Shown piece by piece: positions 1 to 7,343 of a stretch of 64,000 bases of DNA. The notes below the pieces were generated by a model that made no database searches, had not been told where the DNA came from, and saw nothing but the letters and a program-made list of their open reading frames with translations. Within the stretch, counting starts at the first letter, position 1, and each line of letters opens with the position of its first letter. Source of the DNA: JADLCX01 sp964630785 (lineage in GTDB: Bacteria; Planctomycetota; Phycisphaerae; Phycisphaerales; UBA1924); the NCBI GenBank assembly GCA_964630785.1, contig CAZVZG010000011.1, forward strand, positions 62,001 to 126,000. The letters run 5' to 3'. The translations under genes and the position numbers were made by a program.

Positions 1-2
1 TG

Positions 3-191
3 ACCGGCCTGCACGCCTTCCACGTGATGGCCGGCGTCGCGGTGATCTCGTCGTTCGCAATCCGCCTGCGAGCTCGCAACGCGGACCGGTCCCTCACGCT
101 CGACAACGGCGTCCGGGCCACCGGGCTTTATTGGCACCTCGTGGACATCATCTGGCTCTTCCTTCTGCCGATCCTGTACCTCAACCCATGA
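3..191 (+). CDS. ctaE: cytochrome c oxidase subunit III, C-terminal end (partial)
   Basis: Only the last 62 codons are present; the gene begins upstream of the window. The peptide starts TGLHAFHVMAGV and ends with YWHLVDIIWLFLLPILYLNP. Both blocks are hallmarks of the last two membrane helices of heme-copper oxidase subunit III, where the 'H-x-VD-x-x-W' helix packs on subunit I. The protein is part of the terminal respiratory oxidase in the cytoplasmic membrane. Its stop codon overlaps the start of the next gene (ATGA), which encodes a subunit IV-like protein, so the two are surely one operon. Whether the oxidase is aa3 or caa3 type cannot be told from this fragment. Confidence 0.9.
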   Translation, partial: TGLHAFHVMAGVAVISSFAIRLRARNADRSLTLDNGVRATGLYWHLVDIIWLFLLPILYLNP

Positions 192-538
192 CGCACGACC
201 GGGACACCGCTCCGCCTGTCGCACGCATCGTCACGACCACGATCGCGCTGATGCTCCTGCTCGCCCTGACGGCGGGGCTGTCCATCTTCGACCTGGGCGC
301 GGCCGGCCTACCGGCGGCCCTGATCGTCTCGGCGACCAAGGCCGTCATCGTCGGCCTCGTCTTCATGGACCTCCGCCGATCGCCCTTCTCGCTCCGCGCT
401 GCGGCCGTGGTCGCCGTATTCTGGATCTCGCTCCTCATGGCCGGCTCGCTCATGGACGTAACATCGCGCCCGCGCGACCGACCCCCGGCTCAGGAAAGGC
501 TGGTAAACATGCCGGCCGTGCCCGACCCCGCCCGATGA
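188..538 (+). CDS. ctaF: cytochrome c oxidase subunit IV-like membrane protein
   Basis: A 116-residue protein with three predicted membrane helices (about residues 13-33, 40-60 and 68-88). It carries the 'ATKAVIVGLVFMDLR' segment seen in prokaryotic cytochrome c oxidase subunit IV (COX4_pro family), where K and the FM-x-L pattern are typical. This subunit has no redox centre and probably helps assemble or stabilise the oxidase. The ATG at 188 is chosen because it overlaps the subunit III stop as ATGA, giving translational coupling; an in-frame ATG at 131 lies inside ctaE and is unlikely. The C-terminal tail after residue 90 is soluble and proline-rich. Family identity is well supported by context plus the motif. 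Confidence 0.85.
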   Translation: MTHDRDTAPPVARIVTTTIALMLLLALTAGLSIFDLGAAGLPAALIVSATKAVIVGLVFMDLRRSPFSLRAAAVVAVFWISLLMAGSLMDVTSRPRDRPPAQERLVNMPAVPDPAR

Positions 539-588
539 ATCACCTGTCGGTCCAAGCCACGGCAGGCGCCGCGACGTACCCTCGGTTC

Positions 589-1341
589 ATGCCACGCCGG
601 CTCCCGCTGCTCGCTCTGTCCCTCCTCGTCGCGATCGTGGGCGGTTGCCAAGCCGCCCGAATCTCCGAACCAACCACCGCCGCATCTGCCGCAGCGGCGC
701 CCGCTCCGTGGTATGAGCCCGAGATTGCCGCCTTCGAGGCCGAGGACCGGGCCTCGCCGCCGCCTCCCGGGCAGGCGCTCTTCATCGGCAGCTCCAGCAT
801 CCGTATGTGGTCGTCGCTGGCGCAGGACATGACGCCGATGCCGGTGCTCAACCGTGGTTTCGGCGGATCGAAGACCGGCGAGGTGCTCGACGTGTTCGAT
901 CGCATCGTCGCCCCCTACCGGCCGAGCGTGATCGTGTACTACTGCGGCGACAACGACCTGGGCACCGACAACACCGACTCGCTCGCGGCCGCGCACGGGT
1001 TTATCACCTTCAGCGAGCGGGCCCGGGCCCTCTGGCCCGGCATCGAAGTGTTCTACATCCCCATCAAGGCCAGCCCGGCCCGCTGGCGAAACTGGGCGGC
1101 GATGAGCCGCGCCAACGAAATCGTCCGGGCCTATTGCGCCCACACGCCCGGAGCCACCTACCTGGACACCGTCACCCCAACCCTCGACGCCAACGGCAAG
1201 CCCGACCCGCGGCTGTTCCGAAAGGACGGGCTCCACCTCAATGAACGGGGCTACGCACTCTGGACGGCGGTGATCCGCCCGCAGGTGCTGGACGCGTGGG
1301 AGCGTCGGACTTCCGGCGCTCCCACGAGCGACCCGCCCTGA
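589..1341 (+). CDS. SGNH/GDSL-type hydrolase, lipoprotein
   Basis: A 250-residue protein that begins with a lipoprotein signal (hydrophobic stretch followed by the lipobox VGGC, about residues 14-17), so it should be anchored in a membrane facing the periplasm. The SGNH blocks are visible: block I 'FIGSSSIRMW' with the nucleophile serine, block II 'NRGFGGSKT' with the glycine, block III 'YYCGDND' (Asn expected here), and block V 'KDGLHLNERG' with the catalytic Asp and His. It is thus expected to be an esterase or deacetylase; the substrate is unknown. The ATG at 589 was preferred over the one at 535, which overlaps the ctaF stop but would bury the signal peptide behind 18 residues. Confidence 0.85.
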   Translation: MPRRLPLLALSLLVAIVGGCQAARISEPTTAASAAAAPAPWYEPEIAAFEAEDRASPPPPGQALFIGSSSIRMWSSLAQDMTPMPVLNRGFGGSKTGEVLDVFDRIVAPYRPSVIVYYCGDNDLGTDNTDSLAAAHGFITFSERARALWPGIEVFYIPIKASPARWRNWAAMSRANEIVRAYCAHTPGATYLDTVTPTLDANGKPDPRLFRKDGLHLNERGYALWTAVIRPQVLDAWERRTSGAPTSDPP

Positions 1342-1356
1342 TGCTTCGACGAGCCC

Positions 1357-2760
1357 TCACAGCGCGCCGCTGCGCACCGCCGGTTCGTCGAAGAGGTGGC
1401 CCAGGATCACGTCAAACACCCTCTCGCACGGCAGCGCTTCAGCCCCATCGATCAGCCCCTTCCGCGTGAGCAGCACCGGCCGCCGGTCAGACGGCGCATC
1501 GGTGCGCCCGTGCGATCCCTTGACGAGCGACGCATCGAGCGGAATCACGTCGAGAAGTGTTCGCAATCCCAGCTTTCGCCACAGCAGCTTTCTCGCAACG
1601 CAAAACTTCGGCCACCGCAGCCCCGGGTCAAGGAACAGCTCCAGCGGGTCGTACCCCGGCTTGCGATGGATGTCCACGGTCCGGGCGTAATCGGGCGCGC
1701 GGGCATCGTCCAACCACCATCCGTAACTGAACCAGCATTCCGCCTCGGCCACCGCCAGCAACTCCCCCGACCTCTCATGCCCGCATCCACGGGCACGCTG
1801 CGCACTTCGGTCCAGACATTCGGCAACCCCCGGCACGCCGCACAACACTCTTGCCACGGCGGACGCCTGATCCGGATCCTTCACGTACACATGCGCCACC
1901 TGGTGGTCGGCCACGGCGAACGCCGCGCTCGCGCCCGGGTCGAGCACTTCTCGACCGTTTTCGATCCGCAGGGACAGGAACCCCGCCTCGCGCAGGACCC
2001 GGTTGATGGGCACGTTCCCCGAAACCGGCTCGATCCCGTACTCCGAGAGCACGATCACACGCGTGCCGCGTTGATCGAAGAAATCCAGCAGCTCGCCGAT
2101 CACCCCGTCCAGTTCCGTCGCCGCGGCCGCCGATTCTGCGGTGTCGGGCCCGTGCTGTTGATGGGCGTAGTCCAAGTGCGGCAGGTACACCAGCGTGAGC
2201 GTGGGGTCGTGCCACTCCACCGTGAGTCGGGCCGCGTCGGCGATCCATCGGCTCGATCTGATCGACGAACCCGGGCCCCAGAAGTGGAACAGCGGAAAAG
2301 CACCCAGTTCCGACTGCAAGCGATCGCGGAGTCCGGCCGGGTGTGAATAGCAATCCGGGAACTTGCGCCCGTCGGCCCGGTATTGCGGGCGGGGCGTGAC
2401 CGAGTACTCGGCCGACGAATACATGTTGTACCACCAGAACAGGTTCGCCGTCGTGACAGACGGATCGCGTGCCCGCGCGGCGTCCCACACTTTCTCGCCG
2501 CTGACCAGGTGATTGCTCTGCTTCCAGAACTGGACATCCGCCAACGTCCGGTCGTACCAGCCGTTGGCCACGATCCCGTGATCGGCGACCGCGCGGCCCG
2601 TCAACATGCTCGACTGCACGGAGCACGTCACCGCCGGCAACGTGGGCACCAGCGTGCGCACGTCACATTCGGCGGCCAACCGCCGCAGCCACGGCGTGTG
2701 CGGGCCGATCACCTTGCGCGTGAGCCCGACGGCGAGGATGACGGCTGTTCGGTGCGGCAT
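1357..2760 (-). CDS. eboF: EboF-like alkaline phosphatase / nucleotide pyrophosphatase superfamily protein
   Basis: A 467-residue member of the alkaline phosphatase superfamily, matching the EboF branch (segments 'GYDPLELFLDP', 'VDIHRKPGYD', 'VIPLDASLVKGSHGR'). The nucleophile region 'PAVTCSVQSSMLTG' (Thr near residue 44), the 'LPHLDYAHQQHG' zinc-ligand segment and the late 'GSHG' histidine are present. The other metal site looks altered: the usual N-terminal Asp is absent (sequence VILAVGLTR) and the usual 'SDHG' reads 'SEYG'. From memory the SEYG change is shared by EboF relatives, so it is probably a family trait, not decay. It is the last gene of the ebo cluster, 42 bases after eboC. The natural substrate is unknown; a cytosolic location is suggested by the lack of a signal peptide. 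Confidence 0.85.
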   Translation of the reverse strand: MPHRTAVILAVGLTRKVIGPHTPWLRRLAAECDVRTLVPTLPAVTCSVQSSMLTGRAVADHGIVANGWYDRTLADVQFWKQSNHLVSGEKVWDAARARDPSVTTANLFWWYNMYSSAEYSVTPRPQYRADGRKFPDCYSHPAGLRDRLQSELGAFPLFHFWGPGSSIRSSRWIADAARLTVEWHDPTLTLVYLPHLDYAHQQHGPDTAESAAAATELDGVIGELLDFFDQRGTRVIVLSEYGIEPVSGNVPINRVLREAGFLSLRIENGREVLDPGASAAFAVADHQVAHVYVKDPDQASAVARVLCGVPGVAECLDRSAQRARGCGHERSGELLAVAEAECWFSYGWWLDDARAPDYARTVDIHRKPGYDPLELFLDPGLRWPKFCVARKLLWRKLGLRTLLDVIPLDASLVKGSHGRTDAPSDRRPVLLTRKGLIDGAEALPCERVFDVILGHLFDEPAVRSGAL

Positions 2761-2802
2761 TCGGCGGCGAGATGCTACCAGACCCGCCGGAGCGTGGGCA
2801 GG

Positions 2803-3678
2803 CTACGTCCCCGCGATTTTCCGGTGCGAAAAGACGGTCACGAGGAAGCAGGCTAAACACACCCCCGCAAGGTCGAGCCGGACCAGCGAAGCGCATACGG
2901 CCGCATCGATGAGGGCGAAGGTCGCAATCCACGTGAGCACGGCCCGCCGAATATTCGGTGGCCGGCGCCAGGCGGCTATCGAAGCGAAGATCAAGATCGG
3001 CAGAGGTATCAGGGTGAAGTACTCCCGCCCCCCACGCGAGACTGCCGCCACGATCGCGACCCCGAGCGGCAACGGGGCCCACGCAAACACCCGTCGAACC
3101 GCAGGCCGTGCGGCCGCCTCCTGCCGCGCGACGAACGAGAACGCCGCGGTGTAGGCCCCGACAAATGCCACGGGTGCTATCAACCGAGATTGACCGGCCG
3201 CGCCTGCGAAGGTGCACGCCGCAACAAGGTACAACAGAGCGCGGCACAGACCCATCACGATCACGGACACCGCCGTTCGATGATGAATCAGGTTGTACAC
3301 CACGATCGCGACCACAAGCGCCGCGCCGATCAGAGCAGATCGCCCGCCCGCGGGAATGACGGCCGCGATTCCGGTCACGAACATCAGCGCCGCAACGGCG
3401 AGCGCATGGAGCCGGGCGATCCGTCCCGACGGGATCGGCCGCCTCGGTCGCTCCGCGCGGTCCACCCTCGCGTCCAGCACATCGTTGAGCACCATGCCCC
3501 CGCTGTAAAGCAGCAGGCCGCCGAGACAGAGCAGCACAGCAACCTCGGGCCTGATTGTTTCGCCGGACAAAGCGGCCCCGATGGCCAAGCCCGCCACGAT
3601 GTTGCTCACCACCGTCGGCGCGTTCGAGACGCGCGCCAGTTCGAGCCATGCGCCGAACTTGCCGGGTGCGGCCTTCAC
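2803..3678 (-). CDS. eboC: EboC-like UbiA-family prenyltransferase
   Basis: A 291-residue integral membrane protein with about eight to nine hydrophobic helices. The first aspartate-rich motif 'NDVLDARVDRAERPRRPIPSG' (about residues 65-85; NDxxD plus the R-P-I-P-S-G follow-up) is the classic UbiA prenyl-diphosphate binding site. The second motif, normally DxxxD, is degenerate here ('YNLIHHR'), as I recall for EboC proteins. It would transfer a prenyl group to an acceptor at the membrane; both donor and acceptor are unknown. The gene starts with GTG at 3678, overlapping the eboE stop as GTGA, which argues for translational coupling. Assignment to EboC instead of a menaquinone or tocopherol enzyme rests on the neighbours. 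Confidence 0.87.
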   Translation of the reverse strand: MKAAPGKFGAWLELARVSNAPTVVSNIVAGLAIGAALSGETIRPEVAVLLCLGGLLLYSGGMVLNDVLDARVDRAERPRRPIPSGRIARLHALAVAALMFVTGIAAVIPAGGRSALIGAALVVAIVVYNLIHHRTAVSVIVMGLCRALLYLVAACTFAGAAGQSRLIAPVAFVGAYTAAFSFVARQEAAARPAVRRVFAWAPLPLGVAIVAAVSRGGREYFTLIPLPILIFASIAAWRRPPNIRRAVLTWIATFALIDAAVCASLVRLDLAGVCLACFLVTVFSHRKIAGT

Positions 3679-4913
3679 GACCCAAGGTCCGGGCGGTACT
3701 GGTCACGAGCGAACAGGACCTCGCGAGCGATCCCTTCCGCGAGCGTTCCGGTCCGCAGATCCTCCGGCAGGACCGCCCACGCGTACGTCTCCACCTCAAA
3801 GTGCCGGGTGCCGTGCAGCGCCCGGGCCGCGGCGATCGCTGGCGCGATCTGGTCTGCCGTCGTTCGCAGATCGCCGATCTCTTTGACAAAGACCGGGACG
3901 TGGAAATGGGTTCGCCACCTCCCGCTGAGCAGCGAGGCGTCGCGCCCCGCAGTGGCCAGCGCATCCGACAGGTCTTCATAGAACTTCACGGTCCCGTACC
4001 CGCCCGCGACAGTCGTTTGGTGCAGGTACCTGGGCTCGGCAAACGCGCCGAGCCGGGCGAGCGCCGCCGCCCGACGACCGGCGGGTAGGCTGTCGAGGTC
4101 GGCGCCGATGGCGGAGGAGACCTGCACTTTCCCGACGCTGAGCCCCGCCTTGACGTACGTCTCCATCGCCCCGGCTTGATCTTCGTGCATCACCGCCGCG
4201 TGGCAGATGTCGTGGCAGACGCGAATGTGCTCGCGGATGAACCGCTCGTGAATCGCTCCTCCCTTGGGCAGCAGGAAGTCCTCGAAGAAGCGGACGACAT
4301 CTCCGGCGGTGTCGAGATAGCAGCCGGGTTCGGGCTCCAGGTCGACGTGGATCAGCCGCCCGGTCTCTTCCAGCGTCTTTGAGAGGTGAACCGCGAGCGA
4401 TCGCAGCGACCTCGCCGCCGCGTGCAGGTCGCACGGGGGCTCGCGCCGGCCGTCGTCATCCGTCCCGTGCTTGCCCCAGGCAACCGGCAGCGTCGAGATG
4501 CTCACCTCGCTCGCGGGCGGCGCGAGTTCGGCCGCGATGGCCGCGACCGCGACCGTGTACTCCAACCGGTCGTACTCCGACCAATCGGGCCGGTACACCC
4601 GGTGTTTGACCACCGGTCCATGAAAGTTCCCCCACGGAAACGCGTTGTACGTAAACGGGGTCAGGCCGTGTGTCGAGAGGAACTCCCTGAACCGCTCGAA
4701 CCGCGCATGGTCGGCGATGAGCTCCATGGCCGCGCGGGCCGGGAGCCACAACCCCACGGGCAACGGCGATCCTGGGCTCACCCGTTCCTTCACGGCGCAG
4801 GCGTGCTTCAGCAGCGCCGCCTCGATCACGTCAACCCCGCGCGTCAACGATGCATCGGGATGCACGTTGGTGCAATACCCCAGCAGAGTTCCCGGGCCGA
4901 AGGGGTCAGTCAT
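3675..4913 (-). CDS. eboE: EboE, metabolite-traffic TIM-barrel protein
   Basis: A 412-residue protein resembling xylose isomerase/AP-endonuclease-type TIM barrels and, specifically, the EboE family: it opens with the signature 'GYCTNVHPD' and has 'ISTLPVAW', 'HVDLEPEPGCYL', 'VCHDICHAAV', 'KVQVSSAI' and 'THFHVPVF'. The Glu and His residues in these segments are suitable metal ligands. EboE proteins have been linked to export or maturation of secondary metabolites such as the scytonemin monomer in cyanobacteria (established for Nostoc), but no reaction is known. The ATG at 4913 is used because the EboE signature begins right after it; it overlaps the eboB stop by eight bases. The longer in-frame start at 5114 would run through eboB. 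Confidence 0.9.
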   Translation of the reverse strand: MTDPFGPGTLLGYCTNVHPDASLTRGVDVIEAALLKHACAVKERVSPGSPLPVGLWLPARAAMELIADHARFERFREFLSTHGLTPFTYNAFPWGNFHGPVVKHRVYRPDWSEYDRLEYTVAVAAIAAELAPPASEVSISTLPVAWGKHGTDDDGRREPPCDLHAAARSLRSLAVHLSKTLEETGRLIHVDLEPEPGCYLDTAGDVVRFFEDFLLPKGGAIHERFIREHIRVCHDICHAAVMHEDQAGAMETYVKAGLSVGKVQVSSAIGADLDSLPAGRRAAALARLGAFAEPRYLHQTTVAGGYGTVKFYEDLSDALATAGRDASLLSGRWRTHFHVPVFVKEIGDLRTTADQIAPAIAAARALHGTRHFEVETYAWAVLPEDLRTGTLAEGIAREVLFARDQYRPDLGS

Positions 4914-5712
4914 CGACGCGGAACCTCGGCGACTGGCTGAGGAACGTTCGCGGGTTGTCAAAGCAAATGCGCGAGATCGTGGTCTCGGCGTGCCCGCGTC
5001 GGCGCATCTCCAGCACGCACCTGGGAACCGCCAGCGGGTCCGAGCAGCCCCAATCGCCGGCGGAGTTGATCCACAGCCGTTCGGCCCCGTACATCTCGAT
5101 GATGTCGGCCGCACGCTGCGGCGTGCACTTGGTCTCCGGGTACAACGTCATGCCCGCCCAGAAGCCCCGTTCCAGCACCATGCCGACGGTGTGCTCCTCG
5201 ACGTGGTCGATCAGAACCCGGCCCGGATCGACGTCGCCGTTTCGCCTGATCGCGTCCATGATCAGGCGCGTGCCCTTGAGTTTGTCCTCCAGGTGCGGCG
5301 TGTGCACCAGGATCATCTGCCTGTGCCTCGCGGCCAGCGCGATCTGCTCCTCCAGCACGGTCAGCTCGTTGCGGCTGTTCTTGTTCAGTCCGATCTCGCC
5401 GATGCCCAGCACGCTGGGCCGGTCGAGAAACTCCGGGATGATCGCGATCACTTCGCGGGCGAAGCCGACGTCTTCCGCCTCCTTCGGGTTGATGCACAGC
5501 CAGGTGTGATGCCGGATACCGAACTGCGCCGCCCGGCGCGGCTCAAACTCCGTGAGCTGCCGGAAATAATCGGCGAACCCCTCGGGCGACGAACGATCGA
5601 ACCCCGCCCAGAACGCCGGCTCGGTCACGGCGACACACCCGGCCCGGGCCATCGCCTGGTAGTCGTCGGTGGTCCGCGAGACCATGTGGATGTGCGGGTC
5701 GATGTACCTCAC
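4906..5712 (-). CDS. eboB: EboB-like TatD-family metal-dependent hydrolase
   Basis: A 268-residue amidohydrolase-fold protein. The N-terminus reads 'YIDPHIHM', giving the H-x-H metal site; later candidates are Glu in 'GIGEIGLN', His in 'LVHTPH', His in 'LIDHVEEH' and Asp in 'NSAGDWG'. This is the TatD-like set of binuclear metal ligands. The substrate is unknown; TatD relatives act on nucleic acid or small esters and amides. The GTG at 5712 is taken as start because the HxH motif follows at once and because it overlaps the stop of the preceding small gene as GTGA, the same arrangement as eboE/eboC. A longer ATG start at 5760 would only add a Gly/Arg-rich leader. Confidence 0.88.
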   Translation of the reverse strand: MRYIDPHIHMVSRTTDDYQAMARAGCVAVTEPAFWAGFDRSSPEGFADYFRQLTEFEPRRAAQFGIRHHTWLCINPKEAEDVGFAREVIAIIPEFLDRPSVLGIGEIGLNKNSRNELTVLEEQIALAARHRQMILVHTPHLEDKLKGTRLIMDAIRRNGDVDPGRVLIDHVEEHTVGMVLERGFWAGMTLYPETKCTPQRAADIIEMYGAERLWINSAGDWGCSDPLAVPRCVLEMRRRGHAETTISRICFDNPRTFLSQSPRFRVDD

Positions 5713-6056
5713 GCGGCACCCCCGCCCCCCCCGCCCTTTCCAGCCGATGCGGGCGGGCACGCACCCGTCGCGCCCTTGACGCCCGCCGCGGGAATCGGAT
5801 CGATCGTCGGGTCACTCAGCAGTTCGAGCAGCCGGCGCGCCCGCTCGGGCCGTCCATCCGTGAGGATCAACAAGCCATCGCACAGAGCCTTGAGCCGGTA
5901 ATCCGCCGTGCCGCCGCCGTCCGGGTCCGCCCCACGATCCACGCGATCGAGGAACGCCGCAATGTCCAGGAGTTTCCCACGGTGCTCGATGAAGTACGCA
6001 TCGACGACCGCCCGGCGTGAGAGCGGAAGCCCGGGTTTGGAGGGTGACTCGGCCAT
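5709..6056 (-). CDS. small unknown protein inside the ebo cluster
   Basis: A 115-residue, mostly helical soluble protein of unknown function. The core (about residues 15-90) is rich in charged helices and has the striking segments 'YFIEHRGKLLDIAAFLDRVDR' and 'LTDGRPERARRLLELLSDPT'. It ends in a glycine-rich tail. It does not resemble the roughly 200-250-residue EboA protein as I know it, though it occupies the position expected for eboA. It lies two bases after eboD and overlaps eboB by four bases (GTGA), so it is plainly part of the operon. The conserved look of the core suggests a real cluster partner, perhaps an adaptor or regulator; that is inference only. Confidence 0.7.
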   Translation of the reverse strand: MAESPSKPGLPLSRRAVVDAYFIEHRGKLLDIAAFLDRVDRGADPDGGGTADYRLKALCDGLLILTDGRPERARRLLELLSDPTIDPIPAAGVKGATGACPPASAGKGGGGGGAA

Positions 6057-6058
6057 GA

Positions 6059-7213
6059 CTATTCTCGCGGAAGCCCGGCGATCCGCCGGATGGACCCGAG
6101 CATGAGCGTACGGTCGATCTCGTGCACGTCAACGCCCTCGCCGATCCCCCTGAGCATGGCCAGTGTCAGCCGGCCGCCGAGGTGCTCGCGGAACTCGTCG
6201 ATACCCGCGACCAGAGCGTCCCCATCGCCCATCGCCGGGTGCGAGAGATCAAACCCCAACGCCCACAGGCACGCGAACACCCGGTCTCGGTCCGTCCCGG
6301 CCAGCAACCCCGCTTGGCACGAGTATTCCGCATCGATTGCGATGCCGATCGCCACCGCATCGCCGTGCCTGAGCGAGAAACCCGAAAGCGACTCGAGCCG
6401 GTGCGCCGCCCAATGCCCGAAATCCAGCGGACGCGCCTCGGTGAGCTCGAACGGGTCGCCCCCATCGGTGATGTGCCGCAGGTGGACCTCGGCGGAGCGC
6501 TGGATCGCGTACGCCGCGTCCGATTCTTCCCGGGCCGAGATCGCGCTCGCGTGCCCCTCCAGCCACTCGAAGAACGGTCGATCCTTGACGAGCGCCACCT
6601 TCACCGCCTCGCTGAACCCCGACCGCCAATCGCCCTCAGTGAGGGTCGCCAGCAGACCGGGGTCGATCACGATGCCCCAGGGCGCGGCGAACGCCCCGAG
6701 GTAGTTCTTCTTTTCAAACAGGTTGATCCCGTTCTTGACCGCCACGCACGAGTCCGCCTGCGACAACGTCGTCGTGGGGACGCGGACGAGCCGCACCCCG
6801 CGGTGCACCAGCGCGGCCGCGAGCCCGACCACGTCCAGCATCGCCCCGCCCCCCACCGCCACGGCGTAAGACTTGCGGCAGAGTTTCGCGTCGTGGAGGT
6901 GCTGAACGGTCAGACCAAACGCAGCCCGGTCGTTCTTCGCGGCCTCTCCGCCGGCCACGATCCGCGGCGGGCTGACCAAACGGTGGGTGCCGAGCCGCGC
7001 AGCGAAGTACCTCTGAATGTCGTCCAGCAGCGTCGGATTTGCGGCCGCGAGCCCGGAATCCACATACACACACACGCGTGCGGGGCCGTCCCCCACGCCC
7101 GGCGTCAGTTCCGCGAGCGCGGGGTTCCCGGCCTCGAACACGCCGCGGGTCAGCCTCAGCCTGTGCACGAACCGCGGCGCGAAGGGGATGTCGATCGACG
7201 GACGAACGGTCAT
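6059..7213 (-). CDS. eboD: EboD-like 3-dehydroquinate synthase-family sugar phosphate cyclase
   Basis: A 384-residue NAD- and zinc-dependent cyclase of the dehydroquinate synthase superfamily. Visible blocks are the nucleotide-binding 'AVGGGAMLDVVG', the 'RVPTTTLSQADSCVAVKNGIN' region, 'KNYLGAFAAP', 'GFSEAVKVAL' (zinc-ligand Glu and active-site Lys) and 'FGHWAAHRLE' with the metal-ligand His. These differ from shikimate-pathway AroB wording (for example PTTTLSQADSCVAVKNG against PTTLLAQVDSSVGGKTG), fitting the EboD branch. Known relatives cyclise sedoheptulose 7-phosphate or similar sugars; EboD's product has not been established. It is the first gene of the cluster, so the 130 bases upstream (7214-7343) should hold the promoter, though I see no clear one. 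Confidence 0.88.
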   Translation of the reverse strand: MTVRPSIDIPFAPRFVHRLRLTRGVFEAGNPALAELTPGVGDGPARVCVYVDSGLAAANPTLLDDIQRYFAARLGTHRLVSPPRIVAGGEAAKNDRAAFGLTVQHLHDAKLCRKSYAVAVGGGAMLDVVGLAAALVHRGVRLVRVPTTTLSQADSCVAVKNGINLFEKKNYLGAFAAPWGIVIDPGLLATLTEGDWRSGFSEAVKVALVKDRPFFEWLEGHASAISAREESDAAYAIQRSAEVHLRHITDGGDPFELTEARPLDFGHWAAHRLESLSGFSLRHGDAVAIGIAIDAEYSCQAGLLAGTDRDRVFACLWALGFDLSHPAMGDGDALVAGIDEFREHLGGRLTLAMLRGIGEGVDVHEIDRTLMLGSIRRIAGLPRE

Positions 7214-7343
7214 ACGCGTGGGTGCTCAGCGGGCGCGGCGAAGATGCCACATCGTACGCGGCCGCGGGCCGAACTGATCCCGCGGACACTCCGCGACCGT
7301 CCGAGAATCCGGCCACGAACCGCACCGTCTCACCACCCCGCGC

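Noticed and set aside
5709..6056. Calling the small cluster gene eboA
   Set aside because: Length and sequence do not match EboA as I know it; position alone is not enough.
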